DNA from: SZUA-430 sp964561925
GTDB taxonomy: Bacteria; Pseudomonadota; Alphaproteobacteria; Micropepsales; Micropepsaceae
Reading direction: 5' to 3'
Assembly: GCA_964561925.1 (NCBI GenBank)
Contig: CAZLRW010000003.1
Location: forward strand, 1-64,000
Length of the DNA stretch: 64,000 nucleotides
Shown here: one piece after another, positions 63,755-64,000 of the stretch
Layout: every line of letters starts with the position of its first letter
How positions within the stretch are numbered: position 1 is the stretch's first letter
Program-made: the position numbers and the translations under genes
The notes under the pieces: model-generated
What the model saw: the letters and a program-made list of their open reading frames with translations, nothing else
What the model was told of the DNA's origin: nothing
Databases searched by the model: none

Positions 63755-64000
63755 TCACGGCCCCGCACCCGACTGCACCGCGAGCTGCAGGTAGGCGGCG
63801 GAACGCGCCCGCGCGTTCTCGCGAATGTCCATGTGGAACAGCGGATAGTCGAGGCCGTGATAGTTCTTGCCGCCGACGTCGAGCCCGTCCAGAGGTCCGC
63901 CGGTCTGATCGGCCACGAACAGCAGCCCGCGCCGGCACTCTGCCCACGTCAGCGCCTTGACCGGCGCCTTCAACGGTTCGAAGGCGACGCCTTGCGGCGC
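63755..64000 (-). CDS. Uncharacterised protein, 5' truncated by the window edge
   Basis: About 81 C-terminal residues, open through the right edge. Visible sequence: APQGVAFEPLKAPVKALTWA, FVADQTGGPLDGLDVGGKNY, HGLDYPLFHMDIRENARARS. I recognise no family and cannot see the N-terminus. Confidence 0.5.
   Translation of the reverse strand, partial: APQGVAFEPLKAPVKALTWAECRRGLLFVADQTGGPLDGLDVGGKNYHGLDYPLFHMDIRENARARSAAYLQLAVQSGAGP

Overview
The window is GC-rich, gene-dense, bidirectionally coded DNA with no rRNA, tRNA, CRISPR array or prophage. The families present (Rieske/bc1-like protein, LuxR-type regulators, TAT-exported beta-lactamase, CYP153-type P450, isoquinoline-oxidoreductase-type molybdoenzyme, MazEF, NhaA, TonB-dependent B12 receptor) and the GGCCGGGCAAGCGAAGCGCG intergenic repeat point to an alphaproteobacterium. 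The order cannot be fixed by eye. Both window ends cut through genes.

1-10.9 kb: end of a DUF2235 hydrolase; a Rieske homologue whose cluster ligands are replaced by a CX3C/CX2C cysteine set; a GST; a PcfJ-like protein; a TRIC-type channel; a lipid kinase; a single-domain voltage-gated channel with the filter TLEGWAD; a sterol-desaturase-like hydroxylase; a membrane adenylate cyclase; small and uncharacterised proteins. 10.9-18.7 kb: a cobalamin riboswitch, btuB, two LuxR-type solos, a btuF-like binding protein, a TAT-exported unknown, a CheY-like regulator and a secreted triple-repeat cysteine-rich protein. 18.7-24.3 kb: nitronate monooxygenase, NhaA, RhlE helicase, an NTF2-like protein and an HpaI-type aldolase.

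24.3-27.3 kb: two directly oriented copies of a nested-palindrome repeat bracket two tiny membrane proteins, a secreted nuclease and an enoyl-CoA hydratase homologue. A third, larger copy lies at 51.05-51.33 kb, between a class A beta-lactamase and the P450. 27.3-31.9 kb: MmcQ/YjbR protein, amidase, mazEF with a palindromic operator, and an S9 peptidase lipoprotein. 32.1-39.3 kb: a membrane-anchored protein built from decapeptide repeats, an exported HExxH protein with a possible C-terminal barrel, a PrsW-type intramembrane protease and a TPR lipoprotein.

39.3-46.9 kb: a translationally coupled minus-strand operon (PQQ-type sugar dehydrogenase, unknown, formylglycine-generating-enzyme-like, NTF2-like), an Lrp regulator with two adjacent palindromes, an amidohydrolase and a DUF169 protein. 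46.9-54.5 kb: cyclase-TPR protein, SDR, beta-lactamase, P450, DUF1295 and CMD-family proteins. 54.5-64 kb: glyoxalase-fold protein, an OmpR/EnvZ-type pair divergent from a four-EF-hand protein, a C39-like lipoprotein with a small secreted partner, the IorAB-type molybdoenzyme divergent from a cytochrome c, a HemG-like flavodoxin and an EF-hand lipoprotein.

Two themes recur. One is calcium: the channel, two EF-hand proteins and a dockerin-like loop. The other is exported proteins of unknown function with internal repeats. The most unusual items are the re-tooled Rieske protein, the decapeptide-repeat protein, the cysteine-rich repeat protein, the CavMr-like channel and the dispersed palindromic elements whose stems vary in a compensatory way.
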